Origin: Lachnospiraceae bacterium
GTDB lineage: Bacteria; Bacillota; Clostridia; Lachnospirales; Lachnospiraceae
Length of the DNA: 64,000 bases
Direction: 5' to 3'
NCBI GenBank assembly: GCA_029008875.1
Contig: JAQXJP010000027.1
Coordinates: forward strand, 1-64,000
The position numbers and the translations under genes were made by a program. This document shows positions 17,018-25,867 of the stretch, piece by piece; position 1 is the first letter of the stretch, and each line of letters opens with the position of its first letter. The notes under the pieces were generated by a model. It was not told the DNA's origin. It did not search any database and was given only the letters and a program-made list of their open reading frames with translations.

Positions 17018-17041
17018 GATACATAGCCTCCTTGTAGCCAA

Positions 17042-17073
17042 GTATAAAAAGTTGAGTACTTAACTTTTTATAC
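17042..17073 (-). promoter_or_regulatory. 12-bp leader hairpin before tnpA
   Basis: GTATAAAAAGTT (17042-17053) and AACTTTTTATAC (17062-17073) are perfect inverted repeats with an 8-nt loop, about 25 nt before the tnpA start. In RNA it would lie just ahead of the ribosome binding site and could dampen tnpA expression or read-through into the element. Confidence 0.5.
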
Positions 17074-17118
17074 TCATAGTATTTGATGCTATTATCTCAA
17101 ACTATAGTTACATAGGGT

Positions 17119-17142
17119 AGGTACTCATGATGGAGCATTTAC
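17119..17142 (-). repeat. IS66 terminal inverted repeat, tnpA side
   Basis: Reads GTAAATGCTCCATCATGAG on the minus strand, matching 14325-14348 except for one base. Confidence 0.9.
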
Positions 17143-17214
17143 AGGGATAACATGACCGAACAAGACAGAATAAGAAATATGAGTCGCCCATCAGGGGCGT
17201 AGCTTTGGACAGTA

Positions 17215-17253
17215 CAAGAGGCATGACCGAAACGGTCATGCCTCTTGCTTTTT
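17215..17253 (+). terminator. Intrinsic terminator between IS66 and prs
   Basis: A 15-bp perfect stem (17215-17229 with 17233-17247) closed by AAA and followed by CTTTTTC on the plus strand. It can stop rightward transcription; on the minus strand it lacks a T-run but may still end prs transcripts. It probably ended a convergent gene lost from the left side. Confidence 0.75.
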
Positions 17254-17286
17254 CATAATCCCCCAAACAATATATAAAGTAGATAA

Positions 17287-18477
17287 TTACTGATTCTGTG
17301 CTGCCTGCTCAGCTTTGTACTTGCTGACGAACTTCTGGATTCTGTCATTCGGATCCAGAAGATCGCTGATGGAAGCGTCGTGGTTCAACGTGTCGATGAG
17401 GTAAGCGATGTACTTACTCATGTCACAGCTGATGTAGTACTCTCTGGAGAGAAGCTCCGGAGACTGATAGATCAGGTTGGTGGTTACCACACGGTAGATG
17501 AGACCCTCCTCGTAAGCCTTGTCGAAGGCTGCCAGTCCGTTGGTGAACAGACCGAAGGTGGATACCACGAAAATACGGTTGGCCTTGCGCATCTTTAATT
17601 CTCTGGCGGTGTCAATCATACTCTCACCGGAGGAGATCATATCGTCAATGATGAATACGTCCTTGCCTTCCACGTTGGATCCCAGGAACTCGTGGGCAAC
17701 GATTGGATTGCGTCCGTTTTCGATGCGGCTGTAATCACGTCTCTTGTAGAACATACCCATATCCACGCCGAGAACGTTGGCCAGATAGATGGCACGGTTG
17801 GTTGCTCCCTCGTCCGGGGAGATGATCATCAGATGCTCCGCATCGATCTTGAGGTCTTTTACATTCTTGAGGATGCCCTTGATAAACTGGTAGGAGGGCA
17901 TCACATTCTCAAAACCGCTAATCGGGATTGCGTTTACTACGCGGGGATCGTGGGCATCGAAGGTGATGATGTTGTCCACGCCCATATTCATGAGCTCCTG
18001 GAGTGCGATTGGGCAGTCCAGAGATTCACGGCCGGTGCGTCTGTGCTGACGGCTCTCATACAAAAATGGAAGAATGACAGTGATACGACGAGCTTTTCCG
18101 CCGATTGCGGCGATTACACGCTTCAGGTCGGAGTAGTGATCATCCGGGGACATGTGGTTGGTCTCCCCGCACATCTTGTAGGTAAGGCTGTGGTTGGTGA
18201 CATCGACCATAATGTACAGGTCATATCCGCGGACGGATTGATTAATCACACATTTCGCTTCGCCGGATCCGAATCTCGGTGTGTAAGGGCGAATGATGTA
18301 GTCCTCTTTATAGTAATCCTTGAAAGCACTTTCGTTCTGATGCTCGTGCTCGCGGTGCTCCCGCCAGCTGGAGAGGTAAGCGTTGACTTTTTTCCCCAGC
18401 TCGATACAGCTGTCGGTAGGAATGAGGCCAAGCTTTCCCGTGGGCATCGTTTCTAGAATTCTTTCGTCGTTTGGCAT
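17287..18477 (-). CDS. prs: Ribose-phosphate pyrophosphokinase
   Basis: 396 residues from the start MPNDERI, chosen because GGAGG lies 8 nt upstream (inside an alternative 5-codon extension from 18492). It makes PRPP from ribose 5-phosphate and ATP for nucleotide, histidine and tryptophan synthesis. Visible are the ATP/flexible region LYESRQHRRTGRESLDCPIAL, DAHDPR, MIISPDEGATNRA and the PRPP loop VFIIDDMISSGESM. It is longer than the ~315-residue classical enzyme and belongs to the extended form common in Clostridia. First gene right of the IS element. Confidence 0.93.
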   Translation of the reverse strand: MPNDERILETMPTGKLGLIPTDSCIELGKKVNAYLSSWREHREHEHQNESAFKDYYKEDYIIRPYTPRFGSGEAKCVINQSVRGYDLYIMVDVTNHSLTYKMCGETNHMSPDDHYSDLKRVIAAIGGKARRITVILPFLYESRQHRRTGRESLDCPIALQELMNMGVDNIITFDAHDPRVVNAIPISGFENVMPSYQFIKGILKNVKDLKIDAEHLMIISPDEGATNRAIYLANVLGVDMGMFYKRRDYSRIENGRNPIVAHEFLGSNVEGKDVFIIDDMISSGESMIDTARELKMRKANRIFVVSTFGLFTNGLAAFDKAYEEGLIYRVVTTNLIYQSPELLSREYYISCDMSKYIAYLIDTLNHDASISDLLDPNDRIQKFVSKYKAEQAAQNQ

Positions 18478-18515
18478 GTTTTTTTCCTCCATCTAATTGA
18501 TTCAGTTGATTATGA

Positions 18516-19502
18516 TTACTTATGCAGCTTCCTCTTTTTGATACGAATGTCCTCCCCGAAGAGCTTTACAATCGTATAGTTGCTGGATATTCGAGAGAAG
18601 GTTCTCTCGGAATACACTTCCACGATCTGACCGATGTTGAGGTTGGTCGAGATGATGGTGGATTTCCGGCGCAGGATTCGCTCGTTCACAATCAGAAATA
18701 GCTGCGATGATGTGAAGGTATTGGCAAACTCCGTCCCCAGATCATCGATGATGAGCAAATCACATTCGAAAATGTTTTCGTGCGCAGCAATGGCTTCTGC
18801 ATCCTTGTCAAAAACACCCTTGCTTAATATATCAAACAACTGAAAGGCTGTAAAGTAGATAACGGAATAACCTTTATCCAAAATTTCCTTTGCTACGCAG
18901 TTGGACAAAAAGGTCTTGCCGATGCCCGTATCCCCGTAAAACAAAAGGTTTTTGGGCTTGTTTTCAAAATTGTCGATGAAGTCCTGGCAGTCGATGACCG
19001 CCTTCTCCACGTTCTCCAGGGAAGTGAGTCCGTTGGAGGGATCTCGCTCCTCATCCTGATAATAATCGTAGGAAAAAGTGGAAAAATTCTCCCGCGCCAA
19101 AATCTCTTTGATGTTGGACTGGGTGTAGATGGTATCAATGATTGCCTGCTTCAGGCAGTGACACTTTTCTCCATCGATATATCCCGTGTCCTTGCAGTCC
19201 GGGCAGGTGTAAATCGGCGCAAAAAAATCGGCCGGGAGCCCGGAGGCCTCCAGGAGCTTTGCCCGCTCTTCCCTCAGGGCTTCCAGATCCTTGTGGAGTG
19301 TGAGCAGTGCGCCCTCGTCGCCGGAGAGCATCCGCCTTGCAGAGGAGATGGAACAGGTGGAGATGGCATCGTCGATTTCCTTCAACCGCGGAATGCGAAG
19401 GTATGCCTCCCGGACCCGCTCGTCCATCTTGTGCTTGTTCTGTAATTGGCGCTCGCCGTAGGTGCGCATGATTTCATTGTATTGTGAGTTGGATAATGCC
19501 AT
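18516..19502 (-). CDS. dnaI: DnaI/DnaC-type helicase loader ATPase
   Basis: 328 residues. An N-terminal domain with zinc-ligand cysteines C100, C103, C114 and C116 (CPDC and CHC) precedes an AAA+ ATPase: Walker A GDTGIGKT at 190-197 and Walker B LLIIDDLG near 249-256. A sensor region ISTNLN and an arginine near SERTFSRI follow. It loads the replicative helicase at origins together with DnaD. It starts 12 bp after dnaD in the same orientation, so the two form an operon. Confidence 0.88.
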   Translation of the reverse strand: MALSNSQYNEIMRTYGERQLQNKHKMDERVREAYLRIPRLKEIDDAISTCSISSARRMLSGDEGALLTLHKDLEALREERAKLLEASGLPADFFAPIYTCPDCKDTGYIDGEKCHCLKQAIIDTIYTQSNIKEILARENFSTFSYDYYQDEERDPSNGLTSLENVEKAVIDCQDFIDNFENKPKNLLFYGDTGIGKTFLSNCVAKEILDKGYSVIYFTAFQLFDILSKGVFDKDAEAIAAHENIFECDLLIIDDLGTEFANTFTSSQLFLIVNERILRRKSTIISTNLNIGQIVEVYSERTFSRISSNYTIVKLFGEDIRIKKRKLHK

Positions 19503-19514
19503 ATTAGCCTCCGG

Positions 19515-20657
19515 TTATTGTACGGATGTGTTGAGGAGCATCGCCTCAAGCTCATCGTAGTCGTAATCCCGCTGGTTAAAGTTGCTAAATCCGGTGCGAC
19601 GTGCAGTTGCGGGGGCTGCGGCTGCCTTCTTGCCTTTGGCGCGGGCAGCGTCCAGCTTTGCAATGTCGTCCTTGGTATGTACCTGATTCTTGAACCAATT
19701 GGTGAGAATCGTATCCGTGTATTCAAAACTCGGCTGATGGGTTGCTGCGATGGTGCGGGAGCATGCCTCTCGGATAATATCCAAATCAAAGGCGTATTCC
19801 TTGCTCCAACGGTCCACAAAGGCAATCTCTTTGTCCACCAGATTTCTGCCGCTGATTCCCAGGGCCTTCATCACGGCGTAGTAGGCTCTGCTGTGGGTGG
19901 CAGCGTTTTCCTTGGCCTGTTCCACGGTTGTGATGCCGCTCTCGTGCCAGCCCAGTGCCACCTTGTCCATGTAGCGGGTGCTGGTATGGGATTTGCTGAT
20001 GCAGTATTCCACCAGATAGATAATCAACTCGGAGGAAAAATGCAACTGATCGTACCAATATAGAATCGTGTTGGTATCCGTGGAGGACAGAGGATGCTTC
20101 AGGTAGGTCTCTATAATAAAGAACAATTCCGTCACATCCGGATCCGTGCACAGTGCCTTGATTTCGTCCTTGGTGTATTCTTTCCGCTTGGCGGTTACCT
20201 TGACGGCAGGAACCTCCGGAACGGAAGGCTCCGCAGCCGTGATTGCTTCGGGCGAAGGGGCGGCGGATGAATCCTCCGTTTTGCTGCGTCTCACCCGGGT
20301 TGCCTTCGGCGCCGGAGCTTCCTCCACGTCCAATACGGTTACCGTCTTGGCGGCGGTGGCGTTGATGTCCAGCATGGTGATGCCGGAGAGGGACTTGTTC
20401 TCCCCGAAATCAAGGCGCAACAAACCCATGCGCTCCCAGTATTTCAGCGCACGGATGACATCCTTTTCCGTATGGTCAAAACAGTCGGCGATTGCAGATA
20501 CAGAGCAATCGGAGGAGTGGTTGCCTACGCAGCGCAACAGATATAGATAAACCTTGACGAACTCGCCGTTCGCCTCCGGCATGAACTGGTCAAGGAATAT
20601 GTTTGGTATGGTTGTAGTTGTGGACTGACAATCACTGTGTAGCGGTATGGTTGCCAT
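19515..20657 (-). CDS. dnaD: DnaD-domain replication initiation protein
   Basis: 380 residues from MATIPLHSD; AGAGGG precedes this ATG, whereas the in-frame extension to 20849 would run through the promoter and DnaA boxes. An N-terminal winged helix (about 15-90) is followed by a low-complexity Ala/Pro/Thr linker (about 105-150), then a DnaD C-terminal helical domain with VDRWSKEYAFDLDIIREACSRTI and the family-like Y.D.IL..W. A second shorter motif with RDYDYDELEA ends the protein. Remodels DNA and recruits the helicase loader encoded next door. Confidence 0.85.
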   Translation of the reverse strand: MATIPLHSDCQSTTTTIPNIFLDQFMPEANGEFVKVYLYLLRCVGNHSSDCSVSAIADCFDHTEKDVIRALKYWERMGLLRLDFGENKSLSGITMLDINATAAKTVTVLDVEEAPAPKATRVRRSKTEDSSAAPSPEAITAAEPSVPEVPAVKVTAKRKEYTKDEIKALCTDPDVTELFFIIETYLKHPLSSTDTNTILYWYDQLHFSSELIIYLVEYCISKSHTSTRYMDKVALGWHESGITTVEQAKENAATHSRAYYAVMKALGISGRNLVDKEIAFVDRWSKEYAFDLDIIREACSRTIAATHQPSFEYTDTILTNWFKNQVHTKDDIAKLDAARAKGKKAAAAPATARRTGFSNFNQRDYDYDELEAMLLNTSVQ

Positions 20658-20693
20658 AGGTTTTCCCTCTTTCTTCTTCTTAACTCGAGGCAC

Positions 20694-20786
20694 ATTATAG
20701 CACATTGATTTTGGAAAGAAAAGCCCTGAAAGCATTGAAAACAAAGGGTTTTGGAGCGATTGGAACATTGTGGATAATGTGGATAA
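20694..20786 (-). promoter_or_regulatory. dnaD-dnaI promoter with two tandem DnaA boxes
   Basis: On the minus strand an extended -10, TGC followed by TATAAT (20694-20699), lies 36 nt before the dnaD start; the -35 is weak. About 70-90 bp upstream, TTATCCACA occurs twice back to back with no spacer (20769-20777 and 20778-20786). Both match the DnaA box perfectly, suggesting DnaA regulates this helicase-loading operon. Confidence 0.6.
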
Positions 20787-20837
20787 AGAATGTCGAAATT
20801 CGTAGAAACGCGATAAACAGTGGGTTTGTTTTTGGGC

Positions 20838-20885
20838 AAAAAAATCCACATAATTGTGAGTGGGGAAACATACAATTATGTGGAT
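20838..20885 (-). terminator. Intrinsic terminator of murC
   Basis: A 14-bp perfect stem (20844-20857 with 20872-20885) followed on the minus strand by seven T residues, 12 bp after the murC stop. Confidence 0.9.
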
Positions 20886-20897
20886 AGCGTGGACAAC

Positions 20898-22277
20898 TTA
20901 TTTGCCGAGAAGAGATTCGCCGATTTCTACCACGTTTCCGGCTCCCATGGTTATCAACAGGTCGCCGTGCATACATTTTTTTAATAAAAATTTTTCGATT
21001 TCCTCAAAAGACGGGAAGTAGTAACACTCGGTTCCCTTCTCCTGAAGCAATTGGAGAATATCCCGGGAGGAAATCCCGATGGTGTTTTGCTCCCGCGCCG
21101 CGTAGATGTCTGCAAGCACAACCACATCTGCCAGGGACAGCACCTCCGCAAAGTCCTGCAAAAAGGCCTTGGTGCGGGAGTAGGTGTGGGGCTGGAACAC
21201 CAGCACCAGACGGTTGTGCGGGTAATTTTGGGCAGCGGTCAAGGTGGCCCGAATCTCGGTGGGATGATGAGCGTAATCATCAATGACGGTGACGCCGTCC
21301 ACCTCACCCTTGTACTGGAAACGGCGATCCGCGCCGTGAAAGGCTTCCAGACCTTCGGCGATGGCACTGAATGGAATCCCGGCCTGCTCACAGCAAGCGA
21401 TTGCGGAGAGGGCATTGCCTACATTGTGCTCTCCCGGAACCTGCATATGTAGGGCCCCGAGAACCTGCCCGTCATGCATTGCGGTGAAAAATGCGCAGCC
21501 CTTTTCATCGTAGTGAATATCGGTTGCATAGTAGTCACAGTCCGGAGTGAGACCGAAGGTGAATACCTTGCAGGGGAGCCCTTCCGTAATCTCTCCCGGA
21601 TTCTCGATGGCTCCGTTGATGATGAGGGCACCGTCCGCTTTGGTGTTTTCGGCAAAGAGGCGGAAGGAGTGGCGCACATCCGCCAAGTCTTTGAAGAAAT
21701 CCAAATGCTCCGCCTCAATGTTGAGGATGATGCTGTACTTGGGACGGAAGTTCAGAAAACTGTTGGTGTATTCACAAGCCTCCGTGATAAATGTCTCGGA
21801 TTGCCCCACCCGAAGGTTTCCGCCGATCGCCGAGAGAATTCCGCCCACGGTGATGGTGGGGTCCGCCTTGGCTGCCAGCAGAATGTGGCTGACCATGGAC
21901 GTGGTAGTGGTCTTGCCGTGGGTTCCGGCGACTGCGATGGAGCGTTCGTAATTGTCCATGATCTGACCGAGCAGCTGGGCGCGGGTCAGCATTGGAAGAT
22001 TCTGGCGAACTGCCTCCTGCCATTCCGGATTGTCCTCACGGATGGCGGCAGTGTATACCACCAGGTCGATTCCCGGGATGATATTGTCGGCTGTCTGACC
22101 ATAAAAAATCTGCATTCCTTTAGCCTCAAGTTGGCGTGTGATTGCAGACTCTTTGGAATCGGAACCGGAGATGGTGAAGCCCTCCTCTGCAAGGATTTCG
22201 GCCAAACCGCTCATACTGATTCCGCCAATACCGATAAAATGCACATGAATCGGCTGGTTGAAGTTTAATTTATACAT
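20898..22277 (-). CDS. murC: UDP-N-acetylmuramate--L-alanine ligase
   Basis: 459 residues. Adds L-alanine to UDP-MurNAc in the cytoplasmic phase of peptidoglycan synthesis. The N-terminal Rossmann domain has IGIGGISMSGLAEIL (15-29), the Mur ligase ATP loop is AGTHGKTTTTSM at 117-128, and the C-terminal domain contains DDYAHHPTEI and HTYSRTKAF. Length is normal. It is the most upstream gene of the leftward block, with its own promoter and terminator. Confidence 0.95.
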   Translation of the reverse strand: MYKLNFNQPIHVHFIGIGGISMSGLAEILAEEGFTISGSDSKESAITRQLEAKGMQIFYGQTADNIIPGIDLVVYTAAIREDNPEWQEAVRQNLPMLTRAQLLGQIMDNYERSIAVAGTHGKTTTTSMVSHILLAAKADPTITVGGILSAIGGNLRVGQSETFITEACEYTNSFLNFRPKYSIILNIEAEHLDFFKDLADVRHSFRLFAENTKADGALIINGAIENPGEITEGLPCKVFTFGLTPDCDYYATDIHYDEKGCAFFTAMHDGQVLGALHMQVPGEHNVGNALSAIACCEQAGIPFSAIAEGLEAFHGADRRFQYKGEVDGVTVIDDYAHHPTEIRATLTAAQNYPHNRLVLVFQPHTYSRTKAFLQDFAEVLSLADVVVLADIYAAREQNTIGISSRDILQLLQEKGTECYYFPSFEEIEKFLLKKCMHGDLLITMGAGNVVEIGESLLGK

Positions 22278-22312
22278 AACGATACCTGCCTGATAATTTA
22301 GTATTTTCCTTA

Positions 22313-22340
22313 ATTATAACCTCATTCTCTTTTTTTGCAA
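22313..22340 (-). promoter_or_regulatory. murC promoter
   Basis: Minus-strand TTGCAA (22335-22340), 16-bp spacer, TATAAT (22313-22318). Divergent from the glgC promoter. Confidence 0.65.
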
Positions 22341-22423
22341 ATATTATATGATAAGCACGACAGAGAATTGTTGTGCAAATTGCCAAAAAATGGCAAAATT
22401 TTCTGGAAAAATTGTGAAAAATG

Positions 22424-22452
22424 TTGTTACAATATAAGGCTTGTGCTATAAT
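22424..22452 (+). promoter_or_regulatory. glgC promoter
   Basis: TTGTTA (22424-22429), 17-bp spacer ending TGC, TATAAT (22447-22452). Upstream, TTGCCA and TGGCAA form a small inverted repeat around 22379-22395 that could be an operator. Confidence 0.65.
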
Positions 22453-22487
22453 GAATTAAAAAATTAAGGACAGTAAGGAGTGATAAC

Positions 22488-23762
22488 GTGTATAAAAAGG
22501 AAATGATAGCCATGCTTCTCGCAGGCGGTCAAGGCAGCAGACTTGGTGTTCTGACGGCTGATGTTGCAAAACCGGCAGTTTCGTTTGGAGGAAAATACAG
22601 AATCATTGATTTTCCGTTGAGCAACTGCATCAATTCCGGTATTGATACCGTCGGGGTATTGACCCAGTATCAGCCATTGCGATTAAATACCCATATCGGA
22701 ATCGGTATTCCTTGGGATTTGGATCGTAACAATGGTGGGGTGACGGTGCTTCCACCCTACGAGAAGAGCAATAACAGTGAGTGGTATACCGGCACGGCCA
22801 ATGCCATTTACCAGAATATGCGATACATCGATACCTACGATCCGGACTACGTGTTGATTCTCTCCGGGGACCACATCTACAAGATGGATTACGAGGTGAT
22901 GCTGGATTTCCACAAGCAGAACCATGCGGATGTCACCATCGCCACCATGCCGGTTCCCATGGAGGAGGCCAGCCGGTTTGGAATTGTGATTGCCGATGAG
23001 AACAAGAAGATTCTGGAATTCGAGGAGAAGCCGAAGGAACCAAGGAGCAACCTGGCGTCCATGGGCATCTACATATTTACATGGAAGGTTCTGAAGGAGG
23101 CTTTGATCGCCATGAAGGACCAGCAGAGCTGTGACTTCGGAAAGCATATCATCCCGTATTGCTTCGAACACCAGAACCGCATGTTTGCCTACGAGTACAA
23201 CGGATATTGGAAGGATGTGGGGACCCTGGGCTCCTACTGGGAGGCCAACATGGAATTGATTGACCTGATTCCGGAGTTCAACCTCTATGAAGAGTACTGG
23301 AAGATTTATACCAAGTGCGACACCATCGAGCCTCAGTACATTGCGCCGGAAGCTTTCGTGGAGCGGAGTATTATCGGGGAGGCTTCCGAGATTTACGGCA
23401 CAGTCATCGGCTCCGTCATCGGACCCAATGTCCATATCGGCAAGGGTTCCGTCATCCGGGATTCCATCATCATGAAGGATACCGTCATCGGGGAGAATGT
23501 CACCATAGACAAGGGAATCATTGCCGAAAACTGCAAGCTGGGCAATCATATTGTGCTGGGAACAGGGGAGGAAGCTCCCAATGAATTGAATGAATCTATC
23601 TACTCATTTGGTCTTGTTACCATTGGAGAGGACTCAGTGATTCCGGATGGAGTGACAATCGGCAAGAATACCGCCATTTCCGGAGTGACAACGCCGGAGG
23701 ATTATCCGGATGCACACCTGAAGGCAGGTGGAGTAATTATTAAGGCAGGTGAGGGCAGATGA
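22488..23762 (+). CDS. glgC: Glucose-1-phosphate adenylyltransferase
   Basis: 424 residues; makes ADP-glucose for glycogen. The nucleotidyltransferase domain has the intact pyrophosphorylase loop [20 protein letters not shown] near residues 10-30, plus [10 protein letters not shown] and [22 protein letters not shown]-terminal left-handed beta-helix (about 300-410) carries hexapeptide repeats such as [18 protein letters not shown]. It overlaps glgD by 4 bases (ATGA), and the two subunits form a heteromer in Firmicutes. Confidence 0.95.
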   Translation: MYKKEMIAMLLAGGQGSRLGVLTADVAKPAVSFGGKYRIIDFPLSNCINSGIDTVGVLTQYQPLRLNTHIGIGIPWDLDRNNGGVTVLPPYEKSNNSEWYTGTANAIYQNMRYIDTYDPDYVLILSGDHIYKMDYEVMLDFHKQNHADVTIATMPVPMEEASRFGIVIADENKKILEFEEKPKEPRSNLASMGIYIFTWKVLKEALIAMKDQQSCDFGKHIIPYCFEHQNRMFAYEYNGYWKDVGTLGSYWEANMELIDLIPEFNLYEEYWKIYTKCDTIEPQYIAPEAFVERSIIGEASEIYGTVIGSVIGPNVHIGKGSVIRDSIIMKDTVIGENVTIDKGIIAENCKLGNHIVLGTGEEAPNELNESIYSFGLVTIGEDSVIPDGVTIGKNTAISGVTTPEDYPDAHLKAGGVIIKAGEGR

Positions 23763-24877
23763 AAGCAATCGGTATTATTTTAGCAGGGGGACACAGCAAC
23801 CGCATGAGAGAACTCACTCGCAAGCGTGCGATATCTGCCATGCCGGTGGGCGGAAGCTTCCGCTGTATTGACTTTGCACTTAGCAACATGAGCAATTCCC
23901 ACATCCAGACAGTGGCTGTGCTGACGCAGTACAATGCGCGCTCCCTGAATGAGCATCTTAGCTCTTCCAAATGGTGGGATTTCGGACGAAAACAGGGAGG
24001 TCTGTATCTGTTTACTCCCACCGTCACTGCGGACAACAGTGATTGGTATCGGGGAACCGCAGACGCCATGTATCAGAATATTGATTTTTTGAAAAAGCGC
24101 CACGAACCCTACGTGATTATCAGCAGCGGGGATTGCGTGTACAAGATGGATTTCAACGAACTGCTGGATTACCATATTGCCAAGAAGGCGGACATTACCG
24201 TCGTGTGCAAGGATATGCCGGCAGATGCGGATGTGAGCCGCTTCGGCGTAATCCGCATGAACGAGGATTGCAAGATTATCGACTTTGAGGAGAAGCCACT
24301 TTTGGCACAATCCAACACGGTTTCCACCGGCGTCTACGTCATTCGAAGACGCCAGTTGATAGAGATTCTGGAAAAGTCCGCGGAGGAGGAGCGATTTGAC
24401 TTTGTGATGGACATTCTGGTCCGCTATCGCAATGTCAAGAATATATACGGCTACAAACTCAAAACCTATTGGAGCAATATCGCCAGCGTGCAGGATTATG
24501 CCCGGACCAATATGGATTTCCTCAAGCCGGAAGTCCGTAGCTTTTTCTTCCGGGAGGAGCCCAAGATTTACTCCAAGGTGGACGATTTGCCGCCGGCGAA
24601 GTACAATCCGGGTTCCGCAGTGAGCAACAGCTTGATTTCCAGCGGTTGTATCATCAACGGAAAAGTGGAGGATTCCGTATTGTTCAAGCAGGTATTCATT
24701 GGCAAGAATTGTGTGATTCGCAATGCCATTCTCATGAACGGGGTATATATCAGCGACAACACCCACGTGGAGAACTGTATTGTGGAGAGCAATACCACCC
24801 TGCGGCCGAATACCTTCTATTGCGGCGAAGACGGAATTCACGTGATTATGGAACAAAATGAGCGCTACACAATTTAA
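23759..24877 (+). CDS. glgD: Glucose-1-phosphate adenylyltransferase subunit GlgD
   Basis: 372 residues, similar in layout to GlgC but with a degenerate nucleotide loop ([17 protein letters not shown]), so it is probably the regulatory partner rather than the catalyst. [11 protein letters not shown] and [20 protein letters not shown] match the family. The C-terminal beta-helix is shorter (about 280-355). Coupled to glgC by ATGA overlap, which fits a GlgC-GlgD complex that is more active than GlgC alone in other Firmicutes. Confidence 0.93.
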   Translation: MKAIGIILAGGHSNRMRELTRKRAISAMPVGGSFRCIDFALSNMSNSHIQTVAVLTQYNARSLNEHLSSSKWWDFGRKQGGLYLFTPTVTADNSDWYRGTADAMYQNIDFLKKRHEPYVIISSGDCVYKMDFNELLDYHIAKKADITVVCKDMPADADVSRFGVIRMNEDCKIIDFEEKPLLAQSNTVSTGVYVIRRRQLIEILEKSAEEERFDFVMDILVRYRNVKNIYGYKLKTYWSNIASVQDYARTNMDFLKPEVRSFFFREEPKIYSKVDDLPPAKYNPGSAVSNSLISSGCIINGKVEDSVLFKQVFIGKNCVIRNAILMNGVYISDNTHVENCIVESNTTLRPNTFYCGEDGIHVIMEQNERYTI

Positions 24878-24898
24878 TGTATAGGAGGGGGTTGTCTT

Positions 24899-25162
24899 AT
24901 GCAGATTACAGATGTTCGTATCCGCAAGATTGAGTCGGAAGGAAAAATGAGAGCAGTGGTTTCAATCACAATTGATGAAGAGTTTGTGGTTCATGATATC
25001 AAGGTAATTGAGGGGGAGAAGGGCCTTTTTATCGCGATGCCGAGCCGCAAAGCCAGTGATGGGGAGTACCGTGATATCGCGCATCCCATCAACACCAAGA
25101 CCCGGGAGGATTTGCAGGAACTGATCCTGAGCAAGTATCTCGAAGAATTCGGAGAATCCTAA
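24899..25162 (+). CDS. spoVG: Septation/sporulation regulator SpoVG
   Basis: 87 residues matching Spo[13 protein letters not shown], then [17 protein letters not shown] and [10 protein letters not shown]....YRDIAHPI. It is a small dimeric nucleic-acid-binding protein that affects septation, sporulation and, in some Firmicutes, virulence or exoenzyme genes. AGGAGGGGG lies upstream of ATG 24899. It lies 21 bp after glgD and ends in a strong terminator; the spoVG-pth-mfd order resembles Bacillus. Confidence 0.93.
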   Translation: MQITDVRIRKIESEGKMRAVVSITIDEEFVVHDIKVIEGEKGLFIAMPSRKASDGEYRDIAHPINTKTREDLQELILSKYLEEFGES

Positions 25163-25166
25163 CGCA

Positions 25167-25208
25167 AAAGAGAAAGGGGCTGTATCACCAGCCTCTTTCT
25201 CTTTTTTT
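25167..25208 (+). terminator. Intrinsic terminator after spoVG
   Basis: Long stem (25167-25182 with 25189-25204, one G-T pair) and 6-nt loop, with seven T residues at 25202-25208. Ends the glgC-glgD-spoVG transcript. Confidence 0.9.
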
Positions 25209-25223
25209 GTCGGAACCGCAGGT

Positions 25224-25252
25224 TTGACGAGCCCTCAAAATGCGTCTATAAT
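25224..25252 (+). promoter_or_regulatory. pth-mfd promoter
   Basis: TTGACG (25224-25229), 17-bp spacer, TATAAT (25247-25252), immediately after the spoVG terminator. Confidence 0.75.
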
Positions 25253-25288
25253 ACATCCGGTAGATGAGGACGAGGATTAGGAGGATTT

Positions 25289-25864
25289 ATGTTTGCAATT
25301 ATCGGTCTGGGCAATCCGGATAAAAGATACGAAAAAACGAGGCATAATATCGGTTTTGATGTGGTCGATGCCATGGCCGCACAATATAATATTAGTATGA
25401 CGGAAAAAAAGCATAAGGGCCTGTGCGGGACCGGTGCCATTGAGGGCGTGAAGGTGATTCTGGTAAAACCCCAGACTTACATGAACTTGAGCGGTGAGAG
25501 CGTGGCCGAGGTGGTGAATTTCTATAAGCTGGACCCGGAGAGCGAGATTCTGGTCATCTACGATGACATCAGCCTGGCCCCCGGCAATATCCGCGTGCGG
25601 GTGAAGGGCAGTGCAGGTGGGCATAATGGCATTAAGAGCCTGATTGCACACCTTGGCACCCAGAATTTCATGCGGGTGAAAGTCGGCGTGGGCGAAAAGC
25701 CGGAGGGATGGGACCTGGCGGACCATGTGCTGGGACACATGTCGGCGGAGGACCGCAAGTACGCGGAGGAGGCAATCGGGGATGCGGTCAAGGCTGCCAC
25801 TCTGATTGTCCGGGGGAAAATTGATCAGGCAATGAATGAATATAATGCAAAGAAGCGAGAGTAG
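25289..25864 (+). CDS. pth: Peptidyl-tRNA hydrolase
   Basis: 191 residues. Recycles peptidyl-tRNA dropped from ribosomes. Substrate-site residues are visible in GLGNPDKRYEKTRHNIGF (Asn10, catalytic His20), KPQTYMNLSGES, YDDISLAPG and GSAGGHNGIKS. AGGAGG precedes ATG 25289. mfd begins 3 bp after its stop, the same pairing as in Bacillus. Confidence 0.95.
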   Translation: MFAIIGLGNPDKRYEKTRHNIGFDVVDAMAAQYNISMTEKKHKGLCGTGAIEGVKVILVKPQTYMNLSGESVAEVVNFYKLDPESEILVIYDDISLAPGNIRVRVKGSAGGHNGIKSLIAHLGTQNFMRVKVGVGEKPEGWDLADHVLGHMSAEDRKYAEEAIGDAVKAATLIVRGKIDQAMNEYNAKKRE

Positions 25865-25867
25865 TCA

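Larger units (their letters stand above)
14325..17142 (-). mobile_element. IS66-family insertion sequence, about 2.8 kb
   Basis: Bounded by 24-bp terminal inverted repeats with one mismatch (14325-14348 and 17119-17142), both starting GTAAA as IS66 ends do. Contains the standard tnpA-tnpB-tnpC set, all on the minus strand, with tnpC split by a frameshift. The flanking 8-mers are CCCGGACG on the left and AGGGATAA on the right, so there is no target duplication of the usual 8 bp. It lies exactly between the defence island and the core prs gene. Confidence 0.9.

Noticed and set aside
14325-17142. Composite transposon carrying the defence genes
   Set aside because: Only one IS66 copy is visible; no second copy at the left side of the island within the window.
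20658-20897. Possible replication origin (DnaA boxes near dnaD/dnaI)
   Set aside because: Only two boxes, no dnaA, dnaN or AT-rich unwinding array nearby; promoter regulation explains them better.
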